A stretch of DNA of 64,000 nt from DUTS01 sp050951605 (GCA_050951605.1 JBMNJJ010000002.1:372001-436000); one strand, 5' to 3'; counted from the first letter of the stretch, positions 48,145-58,396 are shown. Numbers and translations: made by a program. The notes: a model not told the origin generated them from the letters alone.

Positions 48145-50571
48145 ATGTATGCTGACGTTTTGATTATGGGAACACCTAGTAATTTTGATCAAATTTTTAC
48201 TTATAGTATTCCTGCGGAGATGAAAATACAGATTGGTTCTTTAGTTTCTATTCCGATAAGGCAAAAAAATTATAAAGGATTAGTCCTTGCTGTTTATAAA
48301 CATAAACCGAATTTAAGTGGACTTAGAGATATTAAGCAAGTTTTAATTCGTGAGCCTATTATTACAGCATGTGGATTTAAACTAGCTTATTGGCTTGCTA
48401 ATTATTATGTCTGTTCTTTGAATAAGGCATTTCAACTGTTTTTTCCTCCACCTGTAAGGATGAAAGAAAAGACAGTTTATTTTTCGGAAACTCCTTTTCC
48501 GGCGCGGGAATTATTATTACAAGAAAAGGAAAGGAAAATACTGGAAGTATTAAGGGCTAATGCGCTTCAAGGTTTAACTAGCCGAGAAATTAGGCAAAAG
48601 ACACAACAACCGGTGCAAAAAGAGTTAGCTTATTTATTAGAAAATAAGTTTATTCGGAGCGAAAAAGAGTTTGTTCCTCAAGTGACAAAAAAGGAAAAAG
48701 TAGTTTTTCAGATTAAAGAAGGATGTAAAGATGTCGAGAAGACATTGGAGAGAGCCCCTCGTCAAAGAGCGATATTGCGGTTATTAAAAGAAGCTCCTCA
48801 TTCCCGAGATGATTTGAAAGCTAAAGGGATTTATAGTAGAACGGCTTTACAAGGTTTATATGAGAAAAATTTAATTGAGGTTTGTAAGGAAACGATAGAA
48901 AGAAATCCTTTGCAGGAAAAATTGCGGAATGCACGACCTCTAGTTTTAAATCCGGACCAAAAACGAGCTTGTGAAATTATTTGTTATAATCTTCAGGCAC
49001 AGGTGGAAAAAAAGAAATGGTTGCTTTTTGGGGTTACGGGAAGTGGAAAAACAGAAGTATATTTACGTATTATGGAAGAAATTTTGGCACAAGGTAAACA
49101 GGTTATGTATTTGGTTCCGGAAATATCTTTGACACCTCAGATAGTTTCTCTTTTAGTCGATGTTTTCGGGGAGAAAGTAGCGGTCTTACATAGTGCTTTG
49201 TCTGTAGGAGAAAGATATGACCAATGGATGAAAATCAGGGAAGGTAAAGCGAGAGTTATTTTAGGTCCTCGTTCGGCAGTTTTTGCTCCTTTTACTGATT
49301 TAGGGTTAATTATTATTGATGAAGAACACGAAAATACGTATAAGCAAAATGAGCCTGACCCTCGTTATGATGCTCGGCGAGTTGCTGAAAAATTAGCTGA
49401 ATTGTCGGGAGCAACTTTAATTATGGGGTCGGCGACCCCTTCTTTACGTTCTTTTTATTTAGCGAAAAAAGCCGGATATGGTCTTTTGAAATTGCCTTAT
49501 CGTGTAGCTGCTCGTCCTTTGCCCAAAATAGAAATTATTGATATGAAAAAGGAATTACGTGCAGGAAATAGAAGTATTTTTAGTAAAAAGTTGTTGGAAT
49601 CTTTGCGGAGTGTGATCACAGAAGGTGAACAAGCCATTCTTTTTATGAACAGGAGAGGTTTTCATACATATGTAATGTGTCGTGAATGTGGTAAACCTTT
49701 AACCTGTCCTCATTGCAGTATTACCTTGATTTATCATCGTGCTAAGGGTAGGCTGGTCTGTCATTATTGTCATTATCAACGTTCTCTACCTAAAAGTTGT
49801 TTTTATTGTGGTAGTTCATATGTATGTTATTATGGGACAGGAACGGAACGTGTGGCTGCAGAATTTGCTAGACTTTTCCCCGGTGTTTCTTTTTTACGTA
49901 TGGATACAGATACAACACAGAAGAAAGATAGTCATATGCGGATGCTTAAAGAATTTCAGGAAGGTAAGGCTCAGGTACTTATTGGTACACAAATGATTGC
50001 CAAAGGGTTAGATTTTCCCGAGGTTACTTTAGTGGGGGTGGTTAATCCTGATTTTCTTTTAAATATGCCTGATTATCAGGCTGGAGAAAGAGCTTATCAA
50101 TTAATGACCCAAGTAGCGGGAAGAGCGGGACGAGGTGAAAAAGAAGGGAAAGTGTTAATTCAAACTTATGACCCTGAGCATTATCTTTTTTCTGCGGTAA
50201 TACGGCAAGATTATGAAGATTTTTATCAACAAGAAATAGCTAATCGTGAAATTTTACAGTATCCTCCTTTCCTTTATTTGGCACGAATTATGGTGAGCGG
50301 TTATAATGAAAGGCAAGTTATCCAAAGAATACAGAGTTGGAAGGGAATTTTAGAAAGCGAAAGTATAAAATTAAAAGAAAATGTAGAGTTTCTTGGACCA
50401 GGACCGGCACCGATAGGTTTTTTGAAAAAAAGGTTTCGTTATCATATAATTATAAAAAGCGGACAATTAAAGGTTTTACAATATTTGACTCGGCAGGTGA
50501 GAGAAAAAGATTTAAAAAATAGTGGAGAACCACGTACAATTATTGATATTGAACCACAAAATTTGCTTTAG
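48145..50571 (+). CDS. priA: Primosomal protein N' (PriA helicase)
   Basis: Replication restart helicase of 808 residues. The N-terminal 3'-DNA-binding domain is MYADVLIMGTPSNFDQIFTYSIP. Walker A is FGVTGSGKTEVYL, Walker B is IIDEEHE, and the zinc module has four CxxC-type pairs (CRECGKPLTCPHC, CHYCHYQ, CFYCGSS). Helicase motifs V/VI are LIGTQMIAKGLDFPEV and QVAGRAGRGEKEG. ATG 48145 is chosen for GGGAGAAATGGTA; in-frame ATGs at 48130 and 48139 are possible. priA-def-fmt is the standard Firmicute order. Confidence 0.97.
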   Translation: MYADVLIMGTPSNFDQIFTYSIPAEMKIQIGSLVSIPIRQKNYKGLVLAVYKHKPNLSGLRDIKQVLIREPIITACGFKLAYWLANYYVCSLNKAFQLFFPPPVRMKEKTVYFSETPFPARELLLQEKERKILEVLRANALQGLTSREIRQKTQQPVQKELAYLLENKFIRSEKEFVPQVTKKEKVVFQIKEGCKDVEKTLERAPRQRAILRLLKEAPHSRDDLKAKGIYSRTALQGLYEKNLIEVCKETIERNPLQEKLRNARPLVLNPDQKRACEIICYNLQAQVEKKKWLLFGVTGSGKTEVYLRIMEEILAQGKQVMYLVPEISLTPQIVSLLVDVFGEKVAVLHSALSVGERYDQWMKIREGKARVILGPRSAVFAPFTDLGLIIIDEEHENTYKQNEPDPRYDARRVAEKLAELSGATLIMGSATPSLRSFYLAKKAGYGLLKLPYRVAARPLPKIEIIDMKKELRAGNRSIFSKKLLESLRSVITEGEQAILFMNRRGFHTYVMCRECGKPLTCPHCSITLIYHRAKGRLVCHYCHYQRSLPKSCFYCGSSYVCYYGTGTERVAAEFARLFPGVSFLRMDTDTTQKKDSHMRMLKEFQEGKAQVLIGTQMIAKGLDFPEVTLVGVVNPDFLLNMPDYQAGERAYQLMTQVAGRAGRGEKEGKVLIQTYDPEHYLFSAVIRQDYEDFYQQEIANREILQYPPFLYLARIMVSGYNERQVIQRIQSWKGILESESIKLKENVEFLGPGPAPIGFLKKRFRYHIIIKSGQLKVLQYLTRQVREKDLKNSGEPRTIIDIEPQNLL

Positions 50572-50594
50572 GTAATAAAGAGGAGGGAAACGTG

Positions 50595-51053
50595 ATGGCT
50601 GTTTATCAAATTGTGAAAATCGGGGATGAGATTTTACGTCAACAGGCTCAAAAAATAGAGAAAGTTACACCTCAGATTGAGAAGTTGTTGGATAACTTAA
50701 AAGATACTTTATATGCTACTGAGATGGGGGTAGGTTTAGCTGCTCCTCAAATCGGTATTTCTAAACGAGTAATTGTCGTAGACCTTGATGACGAATTATA
50801 TGAATTAATTAATCCGGAAATTGTTCAGGCAGAAGGTTCGGCAACTGATACTGAAGGCTGTTTAAGTGTTCCCGGTTTAATGGGTGATGTAGTTAGAGCC
50901 TCCAAGGTTTTGGTAAAAACTCTTAATCGTCAGGGTGAAGAAGTGGAAATATCAGCACAAGGGCTTTTAGCAAGAGCTTTTCAGCATGAAATAGATCATT
51001 TAAATGGAATTCTTTTTGTTGATAAAGCCGAGAATATCAGACCAGTGGAGTGA
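50595..51053 (+). CDS. def: Peptide deformylase
   Basis: Removes the N-formyl group from nascent proteins. All three motifs are present: GVGLAAPQIG, EGCLSVPG and the metal-binding QHEIDHLNG. Length is 152. ATG 50595 follows AGGAGGGAAA; GTG 50592 is also in frame. fmt begins 9 bp after it. Confidence 0.97.
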   Translation: MAVYQIVKIGDEILRQQAQKIEKVTPQIEKLLDNLKDTLYATEMGVGLAAPQIGISKRVIVVDLDDELYELINPEIVQAEGSATDTEGCLSVPGLMGDVVRASKVLVKTLNRQGEEVEISAQGLLARAFQHEIDHLNGILFVDKAENIRPVE

Positions 51054-51062
51054 AGAATAATA

Positions 51063-52010
51063 ATGCGAATAGTATTTATGGGGACTCCGGATTTTGCGGT
51101 ACCTATTTTGGCAGGACTTGCTCAAACCAATAATGACCTTGTGGCTGTTGTTACTCAGCCCGATCGTCCTCGTGGGCGAGGCCGGAAAGTAAGTTTTTCG
51201 TCTGTGAAGGAAAAAGCTTTAGAAATGGGGTTGAATGTACTGCAGCCTTGCCGCATTAAAGAGGAAGGTTTTATCAAAACTTTGCAGAGCCTTCAACCGG
51301 ATTTAATTGTTGTAGCTGCTTTTGGGCAAATTTTACCTGAGAAAATTTTAAAAATGCCTACTTATGGTTGCCTTAATGTTCACGCCTCTTTACTTCCTCA
51401 TTATCGCGGGGCTGCCCCTATTCAACGTGCTATTATGGCTGGGGAGAAAAAAACAGGGATAACGATTATGTTAATGGATCAAGGTTTGGATACAGGAGAT
51501 ATTTTAACTCAAGCCGATGTGGAAATTCCCGTAGACTTTACTTTTGGGCAGTTGCATGATCGTTTAGCTGTTATAGGTGCTGAATTATTAGTCAAAACGA
51601 TTCCTCTTTGGCAAGCAGGGGATATAACTTCGCATTCTCAAAGAGATAAAGAGTCTAGTTATGCATTCCCCATTAAAAAGGATGATGAAAAAATTAATTG
51701 GGTAAATTCTGCTGAAGTGATTTATAATCAGATTAGGGGGTTGACTCCTAAACCAGGCACATATACAATTTTTCGTAAGAAGCCCTTAAAAATAAAAAAA
51801 AGTGAGATTTATGTTGATACAGGTCAACAGGCAGTGCCGGGCACTGTGTTACTTTTAATAAAAGGGCAGGGTTTTGTTGTACAGACGGGGGATGGAAGTC
51901 TTTTAGTTAAACAGGTACAGCCTGTAGGTAAAAAAATGATGTCGGCGCAAAGTTTTATTAACGGCTATCACCTTGAGGTGGGAGATGTCTTCAATAATCC
52001 GGAAAAATAA
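51063..52010 (+). CDS. fmt: Methionyl-tRNA formyltransferase
   Basis: Formylates initiator Met-tRNA. The N-terminal IVFMGTPDFAVPILAGL and the catalytic NVHASLLPHYRGAAPIQRAI are intact, and a C-terminal OB-like domain follows. Length is 315. Its 3' end overlaps the start of the DUF116 gene. Confidence 0.97.
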   Translation: MRIVFMGTPDFAVPILAGLAQTNNDLVAVVTQPDRPRGRGRKVSFSSVKEKALEMGLNVLQPCRIKEEGFIKTLQSLQPDLIVVAAFGQILPEKILKMPTYGCLNVHASLLPHYRGAAPIQRAIMAGEKKTGITIMLMDQGLDTGDILTQADVEIPVDFTFGQLHDRLAVIGAELLVKTIPLWQAGDITSHSQRDKESSYAFPIKKDDEKINWVNSAEVIYNQIRGLTPKPGTYTIFRKKPLKIKKSEIYVDTGQQAVPGTVLLLIKGQGFVVQTGDGSLLVKQVQPVGKKMMSAQSFINGYHLEVGDVFNNPEK

Positions 52011-52791
52011 TGACTCGGAGCAACGTACTAAAAAAAGAATATTTGTGGGCTTACTTCTTTGTAGTCTTATATTTTTGGTGGCTGTAGTTACTTTTGCTTG
52101 GTGGTTGGTTTCTTGGCGAATGTTTTATTTAAATAAAATTATTTTAACCATCGTAATAGCAGTTGCCTTAGTTTTCTTTGTTCTTTTATCCGTGGGGTTA
52201 TTGGGATTAATTTGGAGTTTATGGCGTTCTAAAGAGATTGCTCCTTTGCAAAGTGCTATGCGTACAGCAACTAATGTACTTTTTCCTTTAGCTATGCGGC
52301 TAGGCAAGTGGTTCGGTTTAGCGGAAGAGAAGATTAAAAGCTCCTATATTCAAGTTTCCAATCAGTTAGTAAGAACTCAGACTAAGGTAAAAGCATACAA
52401 AAAAGTAATGATTTTGGCACCCCATTGTTTACAGTGGGTTCATTGTCCTCATAAAATAACGATAAATGTAGATAATTGTAAAAGATGTGGTCGATGTTTA
52501 ATTATGGATTTAATTAATTTAGCTCAGAAAACGGGCGCACATTTGGAAGTCGTTACTGGAGGAACAATGGCTCGTAAGGTGATTAAAGAATATCGTCCGC
52601 AAGCAGTAGTGGCCATTGCTTGTGAAAGAGATTTAACGAGTGGGATTCAAGATGTGGAGGGGTTGCCCGTTATTGGGATAATTAATGAACGACCGGAAGG
52701 TCCTTGTGCTAATACAAGGGTAGATTTAGTAAAAGTAGAAGAAGCGATTAGAAGTTTTCAAAAAAGTTTTAATGCAAAAGTTTTATCTTAA
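51985..52791 (+). CDS. DUF116 family membrane protein
   Basis: A 268-residue protein with two membrane helices in the first 80 residues (IFVGLLLCSLIFLVAVVTFA and IILTIVIAVALVFFVLLSVG). The C-terminal DUF116 domain carries a conserved cysteine set (APHCLQWVHCPHKI, NCKRCGRCLIMD, ACERDLTSGI) that could bind metal or a cluster. Function is unknown; it is often found beside fmt in Clostridia, as here. It overlaps the end of fmt by 26 bp from ATG 51985, with GAGGTG upstream. Confidence 0.88.
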   Translation: MSSIIRKNNDSEQRTKKRIFVGLLLCSLIFLVAVVTFAWWLVSWRMFYLNKIILTIVIAVALVFFVLLSVGLLGLIWSLWRSKEIAPLQSAMRTATNVLFPLAMRLGKWFGLAEEKIKSSYIQVSNQLVRTQTKVKAYKKVMILAPHCLQWVHCPHKITINVDNCKRCGRCLIMDLINLAQKTGAHLEVVTGGTMARKVIKEYRPQAVVAIACERDLTSGIQDVEGLPVIGIINERPEGPCANTRVDLVKVEEAIRSFQKSFNAKVLS

Positions 52792-52808
52792 AAAATTTAT
52801 GGGGAGGT

Positions 52809-53516
52809 ATGAACCAGATGTATTATAATCCCTTTTTTGATTCGACAATGTTGATTGTTATTCCCGGTTTGCTTTTAGCTCTGTATGCACAAGCTAAAGT
52901 GAAATTTACTTTTACGCGTTTTTTACGGGTGCCTGCACAACGAGGTGTAACCGGGGCTCAAGTAGCCAGGGAGATTTTGCAAGCACAAGGTTTAGAACAT
53001 GTTGCTGTAGAAATGATTGCCGGTGAATTAACAGACCATTATGACCCCAGAGATAAAGTATTACGTCTGTCACCTGAAGTTTATCGGGGTACCTCTTTGG
53101 CTTCTTTAGGTGTGGCGGCTCATGAAACGGGGCATGCGTTACAGCATGCAACCGGTTATGTGCCTTTAAATATTCGTAATGGGTTAGTACCTGTAGCCAA
53201 CTTTGGTTCGACAATGGCACTTCCTCTTTTTTTCATAGGGCTTCTTTTTAGTTTTACTTCTTTAATAAAAGTCGGTCTTTGGTTTTTTGCTTTTGCTGTT
53301 CTTTTTCAGGTAGTAACTTTACCTGTTGAATTTAATGCTTCTAGTCGAGCTATTGCTCTTTTGGAAGGCTATAAATTTATTGCACCATCTGAGGTGGGTG
53401 GTACTAAAAAAGTATTAAAAGCCGCAGCATTGACTTATGTAGCTGCACTTTTAGTTAGTTTATTGCAGTTTTTACGCTTGCTAGTCATTTCAGGTGTTTT
53501 AGGAGATAGGGATTAA
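52809..53516 (+). CDS. Zinc metallopeptidase, YugP family
   Basis: A 235-residue membrane protease-like protein with HETGHALQHATGY (HExxH-type with second His), flanked by about four hydrophobic segments. It begins MNQMYYNPFFDSTMLIVIPG, typical of YugP. Substrate unknown. Its stop overlaps the rsmB start (TAATG). Confidence 0.92.
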   Translation: MNQMYYNPFFDSTMLIVIPGLLLALYAQAKVKFTFTRFLRVPAQRGVTGAQVAREILQAQGLEHVAVEMIAGELTDHYDPRDKVLRLSPEVYRGTSLASLGVAAHETGHALQHATGYVPLNIRNGLVPVANFGSTMALPLFFIGLLFSFTSLIKVGLWFFAFAVLFQVVTLPVEFNASSRAIALLEGYKFIAPSEVGGTKKVLKAAALTYVAALLVSLLQFLRLLVISGVLGDRD

Positions 53517-54868
53517 TGAAAGATAGGGAAATTGCTTTTCGGATTTTATTAAAGATTGAAGAAGGGGCTTATGCTAATCTTCTTCTTCAGCAAACTTTGC
53601 ACGAGATGGAACATCTTACTGCTTTAGATCGTGGTATGATTACGGAAATTGTTTACGGTACAGTTAAATATCGTGCCAGGTTGGATTGGATAATTACAAA
53701 GATGGTCAAAAAAGTGGAGAAGCTGAAAAAAGGACCTCGTATTTTATTACGTCTTTCTTTTTACCAGCTTCTTTTTATGGATAAAATACCGCCTTTTGCG
53801 GTAACAAATGAGGCAGTGAAGTTAGCTAAAAAGTATTTTCATTCCGGGGTAGCTTCCTTAATTAATGGTGTTTTGCGTAATTATTTACGTAATCCGGAAA
53901 AAGTTGTTTTACCTGATGCTAAGAAAAATCCTCTTGAATATCTAGAGGTTGTTTATTCGCATCCTCGTTGGATGCTAAAACGTTGGTTAGAACGATATGG
54001 TTGGGAAAAGACAAGCAAATTATGTCAGTATAATAATGTTCCGGCCGAATTATGGATTAGGACCAATACTTTAAAATGCACACGGGAAGAACTGATGACT
54101 AGATTGCAAAAAGAAGGATGTGTCCTCCTGCCAAGTTTACGGGTACCGGAGGGGATTTTGCTTCAATCAGCTCCTCCCCTTGCCTCTTTGTCCAGTTTTC
54201 AGGAAGGGTTGTTTACGGTACAAGATGAAAGTTCGATGTTGGTGGCCCATGTACTTAATCCCCGGCCTCAGCAAATAGTTTTAGATGTCTGTGCTGGTCC
54301 GGGTGGTAAAACCACGCATCTGGCTCAATTAATGAATAATCAGGGCCAAATTTTAGCTTGTGATGTTCATGAGCACCGTAAACGCCTGATTGAAGAAAAT
54401 GCGAAGAGGTTAGGGATAAAGATGATTAAAACACGGCTTCTTGATGCGACGAGAATTGCCAAGGAGTTAAACGGTCAATATGAGTTGGTGCTTGTTGATG
54501 CTCCTTGTTCCGGGCTTGGTGTCTTAAGAAGAAGACCTGATGCACGTTGGCGTAAACAGGAAAAGGAAATAAAGGCATTAGCGACATTACAAGCCCAAAT
54601 TTTAGCTAGTGTGTATCATCTTTTGGCCCCTGGGGGCAGACTTATTTATAGTACTTGTACTATTGAACCGGAAGAAAATGTTGAGGTTATTAATAAATTT
54701 AGAGCTACGCATAGAGATATTGTTAGTTTTGATTTAACACCGGTTATTCCCTATCGACCAACTTCTGAGGAAGAAAAAGAAGAATTAAAAAGAGGACAAA
54801 GGCAGTTTTTACCTTTTCGCGAGGAAATGGAGGGTTTTTTTATTGCCGGATTACAAAAACAAAGTTAA
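53516..54868 (+). CDS. rsmB: 16S rRNA (cytosine-967 C5) methyltransferase RsmB
   Basis: A 450-residue enzyme with an N-terminal NusB-like domain (residues 1-140) and a SAM methyltransferase domain. SAM motif DVCAGPGGKTTHLAQLM, catalytic site VDAPCSGLGVLRRRPDARW, and a second conserved Cys in YSTCTIEPEENVEV are present. It overlaps both neighbours, so translation is coupled with the YugP-type gene and rlmN. Confidence 0.96.
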   Translation: MKDREIAFRILLKIEEGAYANLLLQQTLHEMEHLTALDRGMITEIVYGTVKYRARLDWIITKMVKKVEKLKKGPRILLRLSFYQLLFMDKIPPFAVTNEAVKLAKKYFHSGVASLINGVLRNYLRNPEKVVLPDAKKNPLEYLEVVYSHPRWMLKRWLERYGWEKTSKLCQYNNVPAELWIRTNTLKCTREELMTRLQKEGCVLLPSLRVPEGILLQSAPPLASLSSFQEGLFTVQDESSMLVAHVLNPRPQQIVLDVCAGPGGKTTHLAQLMNNQGQILACDVHEHRKRLIEENAKRLGIKMIKTRLLDATRIAKELNGQYELVLVDAPCSGLGVLRRRPDARWRKQEKEIKALATLQAQILASVYHLLAPGGRLIYSTCTIEPEENVEVINKFRATHRDIVSFDLTPVIPYRPTSEEEKEELKRGQRQFLPFREEMEGFFIAGLQKQS

Positions 54869-55946
54869 GCAAGAGGAATTTAAATTCCCAGAGGTCAGAG
54901 GCTTAGAACCGGAAGAAATTAGTAAAATGATGGTAGAGTTACAAGAAAAGTCTTTTCGCGGTGCACAAGTTTTTCATTGGCTACAAGAGCAAGCTGTACA
55001 ATCTTGGGCGGAAATGACTAATTTGAGTGGGCAACTACAGAAAAAATTAGCAGATAATTTTAGTCTTTTGCCATTAAAACTAGTTGAAGAACAAGTTAGT
55101 CGTGATGGGACACGTAAATATCTTTGGGAATTATCGGATGGGAAGAGGGTAGAAAGTGTTTTACTTTTTCATGAAGGTGATTTCACGAAAAAGCGGACAA
55201 CATTGTGTCTTTCAACTCAAGTAGGGTGTCCAATGAGTTGTCGTTTTTGTGCTACAGGTAAACTTGGTTTTACTAGAAATCTTACTGTGGGCGAAATAGT
55301 AAGTCAGGTTTTGGATGTAACGGCATTACAGCGAAAGCAAGCAGAACAAGGGGAAGAGCAGTTTAAAATAAATAATCTTGTTTATATGGGGATGGGAGAA
55401 CCTCTTTTGAACTTGCCTGTTGTCTTAAAAAGTATTAAACTATTGAATCATAAAGATGGTCAAAATATTGGGATGAGAAGAATTACTATCTCTACTTGTG
55501 GGCTTGTTCCTCAAATTGACCGTTTGGCGGCAGCAAATCTTGAGCTTGTTTTAGCTATTTCTTTGCATGCACCCAATAATGAGTTGCGTAATCAAATTAT
55601 GCCCGTAAACAGGCAGCATCCGTTAGAAGAATTAATCAATGCTTGTCAACGCTATATTACGAAAACGGGACGCAGAATAACATTTGAATATGTATTAATG
55701 AAGGGGTTTAACGATAGCTTACAGGAGGCGAGTGAATTAGTAGTTCTGCTACGAGGAATAAAGGCTAATCTTAATGTAATTCCTCTTAATTCAACTGCCG
55801 GTGGTCATTATCAGCGACCGGAACAGGAGGATGTGCAGAATTTTGTTTCTTTTTTACGAGAAAAAGGGATTACTGTAGTTGTTCGCGAAGAAAAGGGTAG
55901 TGATATTGCCGGAGCCTGTGGTCAATTGGCAGGAGGTACGGAGTGA
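54843..55946 (+). CDS. rlmN: 23S rRNA/tRNA adenine C2-methyltransferase RlmN
   Basis: Radical-SAM methyltransferase acting on A2503 of 23S rRNA and A37 of some tRNAs. The cluster motif is CPMSCRFCATGKLGF, with VYMGMGEPLLN. The C-terminal cysteine in DIAGACGQL is the methyl-carrying residue partner. Length is 367. TTG 54843 lies 8 bp after GGAGGG inside rsmB. Confidence 0.97.
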   Translation: MPDYKNKVKQEEFKFPEVRGLEPEEISKMMVELQEKSFRGAQVFHWLQEQAVQSWAEMTNLSGQLQKKLADNFSLLPLKLVEEQVSRDGTRKYLWELSDGKRVESVLLFHEGDFTKKRTTLCLSTQVGCPMSCRFCATGKLGFTRNLTVGEIVSQVLDVTALQRKQAEQGEEQFKINNLVYMGMGEPLLNLPVVLKSIKLLNHKDGQNIGMRRITISTCGLVPQIDRLAAANLELVLAISLHAPNNELRNQIMPVNRQHPLEELINACQRYITKTGRRITFEYVLMKGFNDSLQEASELVVLLRGIKANLNVIPLNSTAGGHYQRPEQEDVQNFVSFLREKGITVVVREEKGSDIAGACGQLAGGTE

Positions 55947-55957
55947 GGTGAAATACC

Positions 55958-56677
55958 TTGTTAGTAGCAAATGCTTTGTCTGAAGTGGGTCGCGTAAGAA
56001 AAGATAATGAAGATAATTATTTGGTCTCTACAGAGAGAGGCCTTTTTGTCGTGGCTGACGGGATGGGAGGACATGCGGGCGGAGAGGTGGCCAGCAGTAT
56101 CGTTAAACGTGTTTTAGATGAAGAAATAGGACCTCCTTTAGTTGATTTAGATTGCGAAAAGGTTCTTTTAAACGCTTTAATTAAAGCAAATGATTTAATT
56201 TTGCGGCAAGGACAAGATCGTGCCTGTGCCTATTTTGGGATGGGAACAACTGTGACAGCAGCTATATTTCAAGCTGAAAAATTATATGTTGCGCATATTG
56301 GTGATAGTAGAGCTTATTTATTTAGAGAAGGTTGTTTGCATCTTTTGACTCAAGACCATTCTTTGGTTAACGAATTATTGCAAAAAGGTGAATTAACTCC
56401 GGAAGAAGCAGAAAATCATCCTCGCCGTAATATTTTAACTAGAGCATTAGGAATTAATGAAAAACCGCAAATTGATGTTTTAAATTTATCTGTACAAAAA
56501 GGGGATTTGTTGTTGCTGTGTACAGATGGTTTGTATAATCAAGTTTATGAGGAGGAACTCGCTGATAATCTTTCTGGGGAAGGTTTACTTAAAGTTAAGG
56601 TAGAAAAAATGGTTAATTTAGCTTTAGAACGTGGTGGTAATGATAATATTACAGCAGTTCTTGTTCAGTATGCCTAA
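55958..56677 (+). CDS. prpC: PP2C-type serine/threonine phosphatase (Stp/PrpC)
   Basis: A 239-residue metal-dependent phosphatase that reverses PrkC phosphorylation. PP2C motifs are VRKDNEDNYL, VVADGMGGHAGGEVASSI, AHIGDSRAYLFR, LCTDGLYNQV and GGNDNITAVLV. All metal-binding aspartates are present. TTG 55958 follows GAGGTGAAATA. It is paired with prkC directly downstream. Confidence 0.96.
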   Translation: MLVANALSEVGRVRKDNEDNYLVSTERGLFVVADGMGGHAGGEVASSIVKRVLDEEIGPPLVDLDCEKVLLNALIKANDLILRQGQDRACAYFGMGTTVTAAIFQAEKLYVAHIGDSRAYLFREGCLHLLTQDHSLVNELLQKGELTPEEAENHPRRNILTRALGINEKPQIDVLNLSVQKGDLLLLCTDGLYNQVYEEELADNLSGEGLLKVKVEKMVNLALERGGNDNITAVLVQYA

Positions 56678-56712
56678 AAGGTTGAGTATGTTTTTTTACG
56701 GGAAGGGGTGAG

Positions 56713-58359
56713 ATGGTGATCGGGAAGCTTTTGGGCAATCGTTATGAAATTTTAGAGAAAATTGGTGGCGGAGGTATGGCCCTTGTTTATCGGGCTAAAG
56801 ATGTTTTTCTTAATCGGATTGTAGCTATAAAAATTTTACGCGAGCAATTTACCAGTGATGAAGAGTTTGTGAAACGTTTTCGTCGCGAAGCCCAAGCTGT
56901 CGCCAGTCTTTCTCATAATAATATTGTTAGTATTTATGATGTAGGACATGATACAGGTGCTTATTATTTAGTAATGGAAATGGTTGAAGGGCGTGACCTT
57001 AAAGAAATAATTAGAGAAAAAGGGTCTTTTTCTACACGGGAAATGGTAGAGATTGCTACTCAGATTTGTGATGCTTTGGCCCATGCTCATGAACATCAAA
57101 TTATTCACCGTGATATTAAACCTCATAATATTATTATTACTAGTGAGGGGAAGGCGAAGGTAACAGATTTTGGTTTGGCGCGAGCTGTTTCTACGGCTAC
57201 GGTTACTCATACAAGTAATATTATGGGCTCTGTACATTATTTTTCTCCCGAACAAGCACGAGGAGAGATTGCCGATGAAAAATCAGATCTTTATTCTCTA
57301 GGTGTTGTACTTTATGAAATGGTTACCGGTAAACTCCCTTTTGAAGGTGATTCACCAATTAGTATAGCGCTTAGTAAAATACAGAATGACCCGGTACCTC
57401 CCCGTGAAATTAATCCTCAAATTGGGGAAGCCTTAGAAAAGGTTATTTTAAGGGCCATGGCTAAAGACCCTAAAAAACGATATAATTCAGCAGTTGAATT
57501 AAGACGTAATCTTATTTCGGCGGAGTTATATAATTGTGTGGATAACGATGAATCTGTAAAGGTGATGGATGATACCATTGTTTTACCTCGACTTCGTAAA
57601 GAAAAACGGGAGCAAGCGAAGAAAAGTAATTTAGCAGAACCTCTTAAATTATGGACATGGGTGATGGTGGCGTTACTTATTGTCGGTTTTCTTTTGGGAA
57701 TGTATTTATCGGCAAAAGTATTGGCCAAGAGTGAGGTTGCTGTACCCGACCTTACTAATAAAACTATCGAAGAGGCCAAAAGAGAGTTGGAGCAATATGG
57801 TCTGCTTTTAAAATTAGGTAAAGAGATTAATCATCCTACGGTAGAGGAGAATTTAATTATATCGCAAATACCTCGGGCTGAAGAAATCGTCAAAAAAAAT
57901 GAAAAGATAGAGGTAACAATAAGCAAAGGACCGTTAATGGTGGATGTTCCTAATGTTATCAATAATACTCTTGCTGCGGCGGAAATTGATTTATCTAATC
58001 AAGGACTGCTTAGTGACCCTTTTTATGTTTATCATAATCAAATTGAAGAAAATCATGTTATTCGTCAGGAACCTGAGGCCAATCAAAAATTAGCTCAAGG
58101 TTCTGTGGTAAAATTAATTGTTAGTAAAGGACCACAACCGATTTGGATTAAGATGCCTCAACTTACCGGTTATGATTTGACTAAGGCTAAAAGTATCATT
58201 GAGAGTAATAATCTTGAAATAGGTGTAGTTCAACCAGAGCCCAGTTATAGATATCCTAAAGAGATTGTTTTGCGTCAAGACCCGGGAGCGGGAAGTGAAA
58301 TATTACAGGGCACTATTGTCAATTTAGTAGTTAGTGCAGGACCCGGTCCTGAATGGTGA
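56713..58359 (+). CDS. prkC: PASTA-domain serine/threonine protein kinase PrkC
   Basis: A 548-residue membrane kinase. The cytoplasmic kinase domain (about 1-275) has GGGGMALVYRAKD, VAIKIL with Lys, the HRDIKPHNIII loop and DFGLA. A juxtamembrane basic stretch and one membrane helix (about 315-338) follow. Three PASTA repeats lie outside (about 341-407, 408-474 and 475-548), which bind peptidoglycan fragments. In spore-formers PrkC triggers germination by muropeptides and tunes wall growth. ATG 56713 follows GGAAGGGGTG. Confidence 0.97.
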   Translation: MVIGKLLGNRYEILEKIGGGGMALVYRAKDVFLNRIVAIKILREQFTSDEEFVKRFRREAQAVASLSHNNIVSIYDVGHDTGAYYLVMEMVEGRDLKEIIREKGSFSTREMVEIATQICDALAHAHEHQIIHRDIKPHNIIITSEGKAKVTDFGLARAVSTATVTHTSNIMGSVHYFSPEQARGEIADEKSDLYSLGVVLYEMVTGKLPFEGDSPISIALSKIQNDPVPPREINPQIGEALEKVILRAMAKDPKKRYNSAVELRRNLISAELYNCVDNDESVKVMDDTIVLPRLRKEKREQAKKSNLAEPLKLWTWVMVALLIVGFLLGMYLSAKVLAKSEVAVPDLTNKTIEEAKRELEQYGLLLKLGKEINHPTVEENLIISQIPRAEEIVKKNEKIEVTISKGPLMVDVPNVINNTLAAAEIDLSNQGLLSDPFYVYHNQIEENHVIRQEPEANQKLAQGSVVKLIVSKGPQPIWIKMPQLTGYDLTKAKSIIESNNLEIGVVQPEPSYRYPKEIVLRQDPGAGSEILQGTIVNLVVSAGPGPEW

Positions 58360-58396
58360 TTTCAAGTTTGGTTTGATCATGAAGAGGAGGTAAAGT

